Assembly: GCF_003711515.1 (NCBI RefSeq)
Contig: NW_021167082.1
Location: 404,923 to 468,922 of the forward strand
Length of the DNA: 64,000 nucleotides
Direction: 5' to 3'
Source: Sodiomyces alkalinus F11
Lineage: Eukaryota; Ascomycota; Sordariomycetes; Glomerellales; Plectosphaerellaceae
Positions 44,983 through 56,549 of the stretch are shown here, piece by piece (the first letter of the stretch is position 1; the number at the start of each line of letters is the position of its first letter). The notes beneath the pieces were generated by a model. That model was not told where the DNA came from. It made no database searches and saw only the letters and a list, made by a program, of their open reading frames with translations. The position numbers and the translations under genes were made by a program.

Positions 44983-46960
44983 GGGACGATCGTTTCTGGA
45001 GCACTGGCTCAATGGAGGTTGGCATATGTTATTTGAATATTATTTAATGTTCCAGAGCTCCGCGGGGTTTCCGAGTCGCTAACGTGGAAGGGAACAATGT
45101 GAAGGACACAGTGGGTTTTTTTACGGACTTTACCCTCACCATAGCATCAGAGCAAGTGCACTATAGCCTCTTCCATGTTCAAAGGCTTCATATCACAGGA
45201 CGAAATCAACAAAGTCCTAGTGACCGAGAGGAGGTGGTGAGACTCGACGAACAGGCACTGACCACAGGAAGGACTGTGACCCTGTCTAGTCGTGCTAATT
45301 CGAGCCGTTGATCTGGCTCCAGTCTTCCAGATGCTCCCGGAGCAACAGAAGTCGTGGACCTACACTGAACAGACGACGTCGTATGCTGGTAGATGGACGG
45401 TTTGGGAAGACCACCTTGTACACGTGTAGTGTACATTATTCCAGAAGTTCCCGCTGACGTAAACAAAAGCCAAGCGTTCGAGTTAGGTACCTACGGTTAC
45501 CTTCGGCATGTCCACAGTCCCTTTGACAAACACCATGTCCATGGTGATAAGTCAGGACTTGCGATGACGATCATAGGGTCCTCCCCTGACGTCACTGCCA
45601 AGAGCAAAGTCGCCGCACTGAACGCCACTGATGCCAACTTAGATGCCAAAAAACTCATCGCATGGAAGTTTGCAAGAAGCCAACTGTCAACAAAAAAGAG
45701 AGATGAAAACAAGTATCAACAATATGGATACTTGGCGCCATGATCAATTTGAAGGCGATTTAGCCCAGACACCCCGGAGGACACGAGTCAGTCATTTTGG
45801 TTAGCGCTCATGGATAAGTGTAGACAGGAAGGGGCCCAGGGAAAATCGTCTGATGCTAGGCCCATGGACGGTCAGAGTCAGCGCGCTTCCTTTTGCTAAG
45901 GCAGATTTTCCAACGCTGGCCTAAGAGCTAACCCAAGTTCGATCGGTTCCCCACGGTGGGTATTGGGTCGTCTGAAAGCTGGCGGACTTTGGTAGTTGGA
46001 TGGGGCTCAACGAGACCGCTTGAATCGGAGCACAAACCACTCGCCCGCTGTCGCCGAACTAACACGGGGAGGGCCGGGGGGCGATGAAGGTATAAGTATG
46101 AATGCTGTGGAGTCTTTGTATGTTTTCATTGTTGTGATGAATTCGCGGCCACACCCGCAAATACCATACTCATTTCATATGCAGGAAGTGCCATGCTAGA
46201 TGGCAGCGTAGACAATGAGCCACGGCTGTTTCCCCGTCCTGTGCAGCCGTGCTCACATTGGATGCTGGTTGGATGTTGGGACGGATGGGTTCAGTGGTCA
46301 AGACTCAGAAAACCGAGATGAGGTTGTAACGGAAAGCGCACGACAAGACGAGACATCTTCGGACTCGACAGAAGCATTGATCTTCTTCAAAACGCAATGG
46401 ACGGAGCCATTTCCGAGTCATAAATGCAGTTACCCGTAGTAGGATTGATCTGGGACGTTAAGATGTTCTGGGTGAGAGCGTTGAATAGGCTTGTTAGAGG
46501 GCACGGTTTGTCTGTTTCCACGACAACGTAAGCCAAAGAATCTCTAATATTGGATTGTGGGAAAACATGTCTGTTGAACATGACGTCGCGAATAAGACGT
46601 GCCAAACTCACTTGAACCCAGAATGTATCCCAGCCAAAAGCGACGGAAGGGTGATTCCAACAAAACGAACCACAGGACAAGGGAGCCAGGGAAGCGCGTT
46701 ATCAGATGTCTGAGTTGCTGTTGCCGATTTGGTGACCGAAGACGATAGTTCGTAAGCTAAAGTGACGGAAAGTAGCCAGAACGAGTCGAGTAAACGCTGT
46801 TAGTGGTAATGCGGTCGCGGCATCGCCTGGTTTTCTGATGATTGGGAACACCGGACCACGCCACCACTATGGGGGTACTGTACTGGAGGGACGACAAGTG
46901 AATACGGCTTCAACTCGCGGCAGTGAGGGTCACTGGTCGGTCGCGTGAACCATAATAGAC

Positions 46961-47134
46961 ATGGCAGCAGCTCATGCTTCGGGTAAAAAAGCAGTTGAGG
47001 ATAAAGAATATGACGAGATGGAACACGCCATTCTCTCTCTTCTCGACAGGTTCAAGAGGGGGGTAACCGGCGCCACGCTGACGAGACCACCGCTAGTGAA
47101 TGTAAGTGCGAAACTCAACTCCAAGAAGCCTTAG
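46961..47134 (+). CDS. Possible small ORF or first exon
   Basis: An ATG-started frame of 57 codons: an Ala/Lys/Glu-rich N-terminus and an amphipathic helix (DEMEHAILSLLDRFKRG), then TLTRPPLVN. A GTAAGT donor follows codon 47 (47102). A second open stretch begins in another frame at 47161, but I could not find a phase-compatible acceptor that joins them without a stop. It may be a real short gene, part of a pseudogene or chance. No family recognised. Confidence 0.2.
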   Translation: MAAAHASGKKAVEDKEYDEMEHAILSLLDRFKRGVTGATLTRPPLVNVSAKLNSKKP

Positions 47135-48100
47135 AAAAGACACAGAAGACACAAAAATAATTAAGAGATGGCTCGAGTATCGTGCGCATCTCCTCCAGGG
47201 CTGATCCGATCATCGATGTTGATCTAACGACGAGGTTTGAGTCGTCCAACGCGCTCGAACAGAGTTCCGAGTGCCCGAAAGACGGCATCTCCATGATCGG
47301 TCGCCCAGACCGACTCAACCGAGGTTAGGAATGAGATGGCCCCAAATTTAGAAGCGGTCGTATGTCCCTTCGTCCTAGGGGCTCCGCGGTGGATGACTTT
47401 CACGCGTCTTCCACCCCCCTCCCCCGGCGTCCCCGGACCCCAGCCGCACAGCGGAGCCCCGCTTCCACCCCGTATTTCAACCCCAGACGAATACCCCCGG
47501 ACCCCAGATCCCAGCATGGAACTTGCACCAAATAAACAAAGCAATGCAAAACAAGACATCTTTTTGTCATGTAACTTATCTCAAGGAGATTAAACCATTT
47601 TGCTTGTGTAGCGGCCAGCGCTAGGGAGATGGGAAAGGAAGGGCAGTGCGCCCACGTGGCCTAAAGCGTCTAAATTTTCCTCCTAACCGTTTCTTCGCAG
47701 AGCCCCGACGAGGCATTGCTTCGATTGGACGCCACTCGACGCCACGTCCGGAGGAACTATAACGTATCTGGAAGCAACGGGAAGCAATAAGCAGCAGAAA
47801 CGGTCGCCGGTAGTCCGACTCGGCCAAATGAAAGGTGAGGGAAGAACAAATGCTTCGAAGCGTGTTTCGCCATAGTCGAGAGGGTTGGGTACCAAAGTGG
47901 TTGTGGTGGTGTAATTACATGTTGTGTGTGCGACTCATGCGCATGCAAGGGTCCATGGGGCACATCGTGAAACCACATGAGCATTCGAGCGATAGCGATA
48001 TTTCAGCCCAGGGCTTGCTCAGGTTTGCTCGCACGTTGATTTCTGTTTTCCTTGTTGTGCGACTGTTATTTCCCATGTTGTACACGACAGAATCGGGCTG

Positions 48101-48325
48101 ATGGGTAGTGCCACTATTCTCGAAGATGAGAGAACAGACGGGACAAACGGGTCGGATCCCGACGATTACGGGAGGGCGGCAGTTGCATTAGTGAAAGGTC
48201 TGATCGCCAAAACACATGGCAACTCGGACTCGTGCGCATTCGCTTGCATTGCGTTGTTCAAGGTCAACCTAGCGAAAAGAGCATTGCTCATGCTAGGTTG
48301 GAAAATCCATGCTGCGTATTCGTAA
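48101..48325 (+). CDS. Possible small ORF, 74 residues
   Basis: ATG-started frame with an acidic N-terminus (DERTDGTNGSDPDDYG) and a helical, mildly hydrophobic C-terminal half containing two cysteines. No signal peptide, no recognised domain, no intron needed. Listed because it is the only other ATG-started frame in this gap with plausible composition. Confidence 0.15.
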   Translation: MGSATILEDERTDGTNGSDPDDYGRAAVALVKGLIAKTHGNSDSCAFACIALFKVNLAKRALLMLGWKIHAAYS

Positions 48326-51300
48326 TTTCGGGACTACTTCTCTTCGACTCTCTTTTTGGCTAGCGGGATGGGTCGTTTAAAGGGCCTCGTTGCCGTTTTG
48401 TTCAGTTGAGGCGTTGAAGCCAAGTAGGCACGCGATTCAGTCCCTACCCGTGCGGTAATTTACATATATTGACTGGAATGGCGGATAGACACAGAGACCG
48501 TCAGGAGTACCAAGGAGAGAAGTGGCCATGGTAAGTAGCTCGTCGGCTTACGTCATATTGCCCCGTCCTTCCAAGGTACAGACAGCTACTGAAAGTGAAG
48601 TCTGTGCCTAAGTACTGTGTACTTCGTATATCCGTTTGTCAATGTGACTGGAGGGACGATGACCTGATTGGTCAGATCACGAGCTTGGCATTAAGCTTAA
48701 CACTATCCGTGGGTTAGTCCGTATCTAGTCTCGGCACTCGCTCCGGAAAAGTAACAAGTTTATTGCCCAAAGTTCCCACCAAGTATGAAGAACTTCGAAA
48801 CTAGCAGCCAGAAGGGCGGGGGAGAAGATATCGCCGAACGTCTCTTATCCTAGGGAGTAGGGAGAAGAAGAACGAAGGATTGGGGGGATGCATACAAAAC
48901 CCTCTTAACCCACTCATCCACCACCCAATAACAACAGCCAAAGCATGCTCGCTCGCTAACTGCCACCCTCTACAGTTAACGGCAAGCGAGGCTATATGTG
49001 GGATAATTATAACGGACCGTGTGTGAGATTTTGGATCAAATGAAGGCGATAACAAAGAGAAGACGGAGAGTTCTTCATCTTGGACTCTTGGACTTGGTAA
49101 TTTACCTCTCCCGTTCAATGAACGCCTCAAGTGCCTTCGTATCCTTGTTTCCCTTCGACCGGCGCTAATACGCTTCTAGAAGTTCCCGACACGTGTCTCG
49201 CCGTCTTGGCACTGCGGCCTACGCCCGCGTACGAAGCGCCACAACAACGATATCGTGGGTGAGGCAGCGGGGCAGCCGGTGAGACACAAGCAGAAGACAG
49301 CTGCATTTTGAGGGGAAAAAAGCAAAAAGAGAAAAAAAAAAGGCAGAGGTTCTTGCGGCATTTCTAGTAAAGTATATATTGGAGAATTGGTGCTCTGTAC
49401 CACACGCGTTCTCTCTATTTACGGATTCAGTACATGCAATGGGAGGGTTCGACGATGCAGAGAATGCCGGTGCCATTCAGGCATTCTGTCTGGCTCCCGG
49501 CACTCGTTCAAGAGGGGAAGCCAGCGATTGGAGGGTTCGGTGGCTGGGCCTGACAAGACTCGGCTTCTGGCTTCTGGGGCGATTTGGTGGCTTGCGTCTC
49601 TTCGGCGAAATGGCAGTTCGCGCACCCCTGCTAGCGTAATAAGCCACCATTCGGCTGTTCACTTCGGCATGGGTGTACCGTCCTTTCCGCGCACCCGCTC
49701 GAGGCAGGCCCAGGGTACCCTGGGCCAATGACAGCAGCAGGGTCGAGGGCAGGTTACAGAATTCTTCCATTCAGCCTGCTCTGTAAGTTGTAGGTTAAGG
49801 TAGTTCGCGTTCGGGGACCGAGATTCGTAGGATGACCGCCTATGTAGCGCACCGAAGATGGTGATTTGATGAATTGAATGGATTACATGCGTTCCGTACC
49901 CCATGCCGGCAAACAGGCGGGAGCGACATGGGTATGTAAGCCTGCGAATCAAAGTACAGATACAACGGACAAGCTTCGACATCCCTTGGACTGCGTATCC
50001 CGTAATTATCGTTTTATTCGACACGGTCGGGTCGCCCAGGCAGGGTTCTACGTTGTACAGCATATGGGCACGACGAAAAAGTCTGAATAGAGAGAGTTAG
50101 AGATGGTGAGACAAGGGCGCGAGAAGAGGGACGGAGGAGGAGAGGGGAACCGAGTAGATTCGTGTGGAGTCAGATGGGAGACCTATCGTGGAGGTCTCGG
50201 CCCAGCGACGCGAAGGCCAGATATGATTATAGGGTGAAAAGCAAAGCCTGGGGAAAACGGAGGGGAAGGGGTTAGACTCTGATAGTCATCACTGTGGAAA
50301 TGCGAGCGATGGTGGAGAAGAACACTTGGGGAGTATGGGGCACGGAGGGTACGCTGTAACACTGGAATCAGTACACTAGTATTGAAGAGGCAGAGAAGAA
50401 AAGGGGGCAGAGAACAGTGGAAGAGAGTGAGATATTTCGAACCTAGGGGATGCCGCTTTCAGGACGTCGTCCCTCCGACGAGACAAAAGACAGCAACGGC
50501 TTCAGTTGTCGACAGTGGACGGCTGGCACGGCCGACGTGGTGGACGATGCCCTCAATTCAGCCAGGGCTCTCCTCCCACGGGGAAATGGGACGAGGAGAC
50601 TAGGTTTATGCGGGGTGACGGTGAGGGGGAAAACGGGGGAGCAATGGCCAAAACGGGCCCCTTGGTTCGGCAGTGGGGGAGTAAAGAGTGGAGACACGAT
50701 CGAAGTGGGGGGTCCGGGGGGACCTTCGATGCCAAACTGTTAAACATCCACCAATAAAAGGGGAATGATGTCGTAGACGATCCGAAGAAGAGGAGCACCG
50801 GGCAGAGGGAAGTTTTTGTGAAAGGCACGGCGTACGGTGTACTTGGCAGGGTGTGATAAACCAGGGGCGATAGGTGAATTACTCCGTGCATTCTTTCAGT
50901 ATTGGAAAGGCAAATTTGTCGGGAAAACGGGCAAAGCAGCATATGCAGTCGCTGTATTAGACGCACAGACATTTTTGAATTTACTCCTTACAGACGGACC
51001 CGGTGTCATACCTAGACTATTTTCAGGTCGGACTCGAAAGTAAGGTAATTAAATTTGTTTTAACTTGGGTCTTGCGTCGGTCCTAGATTCTGATCTAACG
51101 CATAAGGTAGGGCACTGGCTGGCGGTTTACCGTAAGATCAATGATGTATCTGGGTACCTAGCTTACCTTGCGTGCTGAGTAGCCTGACCTGACGTCGTAC
51201 TCAGATGCACAGTAGCGGGTACAGTACATAGGTAGCTTCGCGGGTCAGAAGCTGGTGCTCGACACGGAGTACAACGTACTTCAGAGCAGAAACTGCAAAT

Positions 51301-52400
51301 GCGAGGCGGGTGCTGACCCACCCCAAGTGGGTATTTAGAGGTACACAGTACCTGTATTGTAACATACAATATTCAGGAGAGGTGGATGGATGGGGAAACG
51401 GATCTCCATTAGTTTCTTGGTCCCCAATCTAAGCACGAGCTACTATGTGCCGCCGACGTCGAGTATGAATGATATCTCTATCCCATGCATCCATATGCAT
51501 CCATCTATCATCCATGGAGAACTCACACACCCACACGCCAAAGTCAATGAAGTCGGATCCCTGGCCTTGGAATGAGATACTCGAAATTGTGGATTCGAGT
51601 ACTTGTACAACCAAGCTACGATAGAGGCGGTGGAAGTATCGCTCGTATGTAAGCTAGGTATACGTCAGTCCGAGTAGTGTACGTGCGACGTAGATGTATC
51701 ATGTACAGAAGTGCCACTTTCATGTCACGTCGACGATCTTTGCAACGGAAGTACGAAGTACGAAGGAAGACTTCTTGTTCCAGGTTTCCCAATTCCCCAT
51801 TCCCCATTCCCACTTCCCACTTCCCGTACCCCTGGTCGCTCCTCCCCCATTCGCATTTCATCATCCTCACCGGGGGGTCCTAGAGTCCTAGCTTCCTTAC
51901 GAGCGAGAGAAGGTGCTGTGCAGGTCACACTCAAGAGTCAGGGTTCCAGCTGCATGGTCGCGGTCTTGTCTTAGGTTGTCCTGTCTTGGACCCGGGTCGT
52001 AGTTAGTAACTGCATTGCATGTCTTTCCTCCCCTCCAGAGGTCTTCATAAACCCTTTACATCCCCCCTCCCCACCGATCCTCTTCTCTGGATTCTCTCTC
52101 CCCCTCTGTCTCGCTTCCCAGTGTCCTCACAGGTCTTTCCTCTCCATCAGTCAAGCCTATCGGACAGCTCCTCTCTTTCTCCTTTTCAACTCCATAGTCC
52201 TGAGCTCTGAGTCCCGAGTCCTCTCGTAACTCACCCTCACTCATACTGTCGTCCATCTTTTGGAGCGAGCGTCTTACCCTGCCAGTGGCTTTATATCCCT
52301 TCTCCGTCGACTCTCCTTGAGATAGAGTAACATCACAGCGCTCATTTCCATTCGACATCAACAAAGGAGATCCGAGCCTTCAACCCATCAGGCGGCGACA

Positions 52401-54141
52401 ATGGCGTCTAATAACGAGTTGCCATACACCCAGGAGGATGGGTTTAATGGCGAGAAGGACACGAAGCCCAAGGATTCCGACAACTCGTCCGGCAACATCG
52501 AGAACCTCGAGAATGGCCCCGCCGCCGATGCTGAGGCCGTCGACCTGGCCATCGAACGCGCCATCTTGCGCAAGCTCGATTATCGCATTGTACCTATGGT
52601 CATGTGGTGCTATCTCATGAACATGATGGATCGAGGTACGTCTCATCATTCGAGATGGCTTGTAGAGACTCGCTGACATTTACTTTCTAGTGAACATTGG
52701 TAACGCCCGGCTCTTCGACATGGAAGAGGACCTGGGCATGCAACAGGATGGCATGTTCCAGCTTGCCGTTTCTGTTCTCTTCATCACCTACTGCGTACGT
52801 CTCAACTGTCCAAAAATATTACCCCAAGAAAATGAGAAAGTAGAAGAGGAGAAGGTGAAGGGGGAAGGAAAAAAAAGAGAGGAAAACAAAACAAATGTCC
52901 TTGCAGTGCGCGACAGGGAGTGGATGATGCTAACTGAAGTCTAACAGCTCTTCGAAGCGCCCTCCAACATGATCATCAAGCGCCTTCAGCCTGCGCGCTA
53001 TCTCGCCGGCCTGACCATCTGTTGGGGCTTAATCGCCACCTTCAGTGCCTTCGTTAACAACTTTGCCGCTCTTATCGCTTGCCGTCTGCTCCTCGGCCTT
53101 TTTGAGGCCGGCTTCTTCCCCGGTGTCGTCCTGTACCTGTCGATGTTCTACGGCCGCCGCAGTCTGGCCCTTCGCATCGCCTACTTCTACTCGACGGCCG
53201 CCCTTTCTGGCGTCGCCGGTGGTCTAGTCGCATACGGCATCAGCTTCATGCACGGCTACGCTGGCTGGTCCGCCTGGCGGTGGATTATCCTCATCAACGG
53301 TATCCCCACCGTCGTCACCGGCTGCATCATCCCGTTCGTGCTCCCCAACAGCCCGGAGACGGCCAAGTTCCTCACCGACGAAGATCGGGCCAACCTACAG
53401 CGCATCCACGAGGCCCAGGTCGGCAGGGCTAGGAACCTCAAGCATCTCGTCAAGGAAGACGTCTGGGACGCGGTCAAGGACTGGACCACCTGGGCCTACT
53501 GCTTCGCTCTGTTCCCCCAGCTGGCCATGCTGTACTCCTTTGTCGTTTTCCTGCCCACCATCATCCGCCAGATGGGCACCTGGAACAACGCCGAGACGCA
53601 GGCCATGACGGTGCCCGTTTATGCGGTTGGCGCCATCGTCTACATTACCTGCGCTCGTCTCTCGGATGTTACCCAGAGGAGAGGCTACTTCGTCATGGGT
53701 GGTCTCGTCTCGGCTCTCGTCGGCTACGGCATGCTCATTTCCAACCAAGGCCCCGCCGTCTCCTACGCCGGTACCTTCTTCGTGTCCATTGGTATCTTCA
53801 CCACCGCCGGCATCTCCTTCGCCTGGGTACCCACCAACAACCCCCGTTACGGCAAGCGGGCGTTCTCTACCGGCATGCACCTCAGTATCGGCAACTCGTC
53901 CGGCGTGGCGTCTCCCTTCCTGTTCAGCAACGAACACGCCCCTGCGTTCACGCCTGGCTATGCGGGCAGCATGGGCATGCTGGGTGTCTCCCTCATCCTC
54001 AACGTCATCCTGCACCTCCACTTCAAGAGGCAAAACAAGCTGCGCGACGAGGGTAAGCAGGATTACCTGATGGAGGGCAAGACAGACATCGAGATTGAGG
54101 CTATGGGAGAGAAGAGCCCGAGATTCCGATTCGCTATCTAA
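52401..54141 (+). CDS. MFS permease, allantoate/vitamin (anion:cation symporter) family
   Basis: Exons 52401-52635, 52691-52794 and 52948-54141 give 510 residues. Twelve membrane segments are expected. The first segment is preceded by AILRKLDYRIVPMVMWCYLMNMMDR and VNIGNARLFDMEEDLG, typical of the Dal5/Tna1/Vht1/Fen2-like ACS family. LFEAPSNMIIKRLQPARYL, LLLGLFEAGFFPGVVLYLSM and FYSTAALSGVAGGLVAYGI are further hallmarks. The cytosolic N-terminus (60 residues) is acidic. Transport of small carboxylates such as nicotinate, allantoate, pantothenate or biotin is known for the family; the substrate here is open. Intron 1, at 55 bp, is the shortest in the window. Confidence 0.93.
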
Positions 54142-54812
54142 GGGAAAGGCGACTATTTCTGCCTTTGCGAGCTTGCGTATCATGCCACACTAGAACGTAG
54201 GGCTCGGTTATGGGTCACATGTTGCGAGAGATGTTGAGCAAAGTCTCACTGATTTGAGATTGGATCATATGGCGGGAGGGCATACATGCTGTATCTATGT
54301 CACGTTAGATATTTAGAGCTTAAAGGCAGAGTGGATTCATGAGTGGATTGAATTAAGTGCTGTTTAGACGACATTTCTGCATGGCTGACACGAAGATGTT
54401 TGAACTCGGCGTGAAATGGCCGTTTAGGGGTAGTATCATTACCGAGGAGCGATCTCCCGGTCTTGAATGGTTCCTAGCCAGAGATGGGATAAACATTTTA
54501 CACACTCGGTGGTAGTAGGTAGGTTGCTATTATACATTATACAGTATACTGAGTGCCATCGCCATCACTTGATCAGGCGGGTTTGTGTGTAAGAAGCTCG
54601 ATCAGAGGTATCAGAGGCCAGGGGTTTGACAAGTCCTTGTTTTGAGAAGAAGTCCAAGGGACGCGAGGACTGAGAGACATCGGATGTGTGAGGCTACGGG
54701 TACAAGGGGGAGAGTACAGATACTTCGTACTTATGTCTTCGGTCTAATTGGGGTATCTATAGTATCCAGAAAAGCAGCACAACAAAACCAACCAGTTCCA
54801 ACTTGCATGTCT
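54142..54812. other. Convergent intergenic region
   Basis: 670 bp between convergent genes. No feature beyond probable 3' UTRs was recognised. Confidence 0.5.
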
Positions 54813-55619
54813 TCAAAGAAACACAACAACAGCTGCCAACAACCCCCCGAGCGCCAGCGCCGACGCGACCAATCCGCCATTTCGTACTGTTTCGGCTCCA
54901 GAGCACGGGTCATTACGGTCATTACCCCGGTTGTTCCCATTCCCATTCCCATTCCCATTCCCATTCCTTCCTCCCCCTCCGGCTCCGGACCCTCCGGACG
55001 TGCGCCGGCAGTTGCGGTTATTATTCCCACTATTGCCTATCGGGTTCCTCGAGCCCCCTCCCCCTCCGCGGAGCTTCTCTTGTCCCGCCACGATGGTGAC
55101 GGCCGTGAACCACGCGCTCGACTCGGCGCCGCCAAACACGGTAGGCGATGCTGTCGATTCGCCGTTTTGGGTGATGCTGCAGGTGGCCAATTCGCCGCGG
55201 TCGCAATCGAACGTGTCCGACCTGTGAGAGATGGCGTCGCAGCAGAGGTCAGCATACGTTGTTCCTCTTGGAAGAGAAGGGGTAGGTAGAAAGGGCAAAG
55301 CCATTCGCGACTCGCGCCTTCTCACTCACCGGAATCGGATGCGCATCGTCCCGTCGGCGTGCGTCAGCGTCACACCCGCAAAGTCGCCGCAGCTGGATGG
55401 ATAGGGCGACGCGAACGACGAGATGCAGGCGAGCAGGTACTCGGTCGACTCGGGTGCCGCCGTGACGACGGATGCGTAGATGTCGCGGTTCCCTGCCGAC
55501 GTCGCGCGGGATGGGAGCCAGAGGCTCGTTCTTGTGGTTTGGGTCCTGTCGCCCTGGGCCCAGGCGCCTTGGCTGAGTGCTGCCAGCAAAGCTGCTGCGA
55601 TGAGAAGACGGATCGACAT
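54813..55619 (-). CDS. Secreted, probably GPI-anchored protein with NG repeat
   Basis: Exons 55619-55330 and 55221-54813 on the minus strand give 232 residues. Residues 1-22 form a signal peptide (LLIAAALLAALSQGAWA). A globular part of about 120 residues holds four or five cysteines. A Gly/Asn-rich linker with an (NG)n run from a hexanucleotide repeat follows, then a hydrophobic C-terminal segment (LVASALALGGLLAAVVVFL) directly after a Gly/Asn stretch. This layout fits a GPI-anchored cell-surface protein of filamentous ascomycetes. I recognise no enzyme domain. Confidence 0.82.
54934..54967 (-). repeat. (GGGAAT)n coding microsatellite
   Basis: Five to six TTCCCA units on the + strand, read on the minus strand as Asn-Gly repeats in the linker of the secreted protein. 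Confidence 0.93.
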
Positions 55620-56549
55620 GTCGTAAAAAAAAAATTGTCCGTTGTGTTCTTCTCGACGTCGTTGGTTTTCCCTCTTGTTCCTTTTGGCTCGTGTGGTCAG
55701 GGTCCTCAGGGATAGTGTCGCAGACTCGCAGTTCCACGGGATCCTGAAATGTCGAGCGAGACTCACGTTCCCGACTCGGGGGAAAAAAAAAAGGGGGGGC
55801 ACTGGGGGGGGAAAGGAAAGAAAAGAGCGGCCTCTTTGGTCTTTGGCAACCGCTTGCTGTAGGTACGACGCCTGGCGGCCTCTCGAATCGCAAGTTGCTA
55901 TGCCCCGCATGCATGCATCGACTCCAAATGGATGACCTGGATTTGTCCTTCGTTATATTGTCGACCGAACCGAATCTTCTCTGTGCCACAAAGCTGCAGG
56001 ATACAGATAGAGGACCAGTTAACCGGGGGGCAAGGGGTTTTTTTTCTTACTCTTTTCTTCTTATTTTTTCTTTTCTCTTTTCTTTTTTTATCCGCCCGAG
56101 CATAGACGGGAGCTTGCTGTAATTATAGGTCTCCACCCTTTCTTGGCACTTTGGTGTCCCGGAATCCTCTCCGTCCCTTGTCGGTACACAGCCACGCTAA
56201 ATCCCACATGTTGTAATTACATGGAATGACGGGCAGCCAAGAAATGACAACGATACCGATAGCAAGGCGAGTGGTGTCTCATTCGGGGTGACTGACCGCA
56301 AATGTACGAGCATGAGTTTAGTCTTCGACCACATGCACATGCACGCTACTTGGCTCGGTCCCGTCCGTATCGGAGTTACGGAGTACACGGAGAACGGAGA
56401 GTACCGGTCTGCGGCCCGTTCCAGTTCCACTCTCCCAGGCTCCAACACCGGGCCGAGTGGGCGCCCGGGTAAGTGGGCCCGCTCCGAAGTACCACGTTCT
56501 CCGCCCCTCTGCCAACACAAATGTCGGAAATCCTCAACTGGTTCTCACA
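55620..56549. other. Intergenic region upstream of the secreted protein gene
   Basis: 930 bp with two homopolymer-rich patches, an A/G tract at about 55788-55830 and a T-rich tract at about 56038-56092. No coding region supported. Confidence 0.5.

Larger units (their letters stand above)
44983..52400. other. 7.4-kb region without convincing genes
   Basis: The largest gene-free stretch of non-repetitive DNA here. Base composition is ordinary and not RIP-like. Open frames are short and on both strands. Two small ATG-started frames (46961-47134 and 48101-48325) are listed separately with low confidence. The last 380 bp before 52401 are CT-rich and belong to the 5' leader of the next gene. I see no RNA gene or transposon remnant. 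Confidence 0.5.

Noticed and set aside
45393..45743. 116-residue + strand open frame
   Set aside because: No family features, no signal, no splice support; composition compatible with chance.
49659..50063. 134-residue minus-strand open frame
   Set aside because: Cys/Arg-rich random-looking sequence with no domain, and no neighbouring exon could be built.
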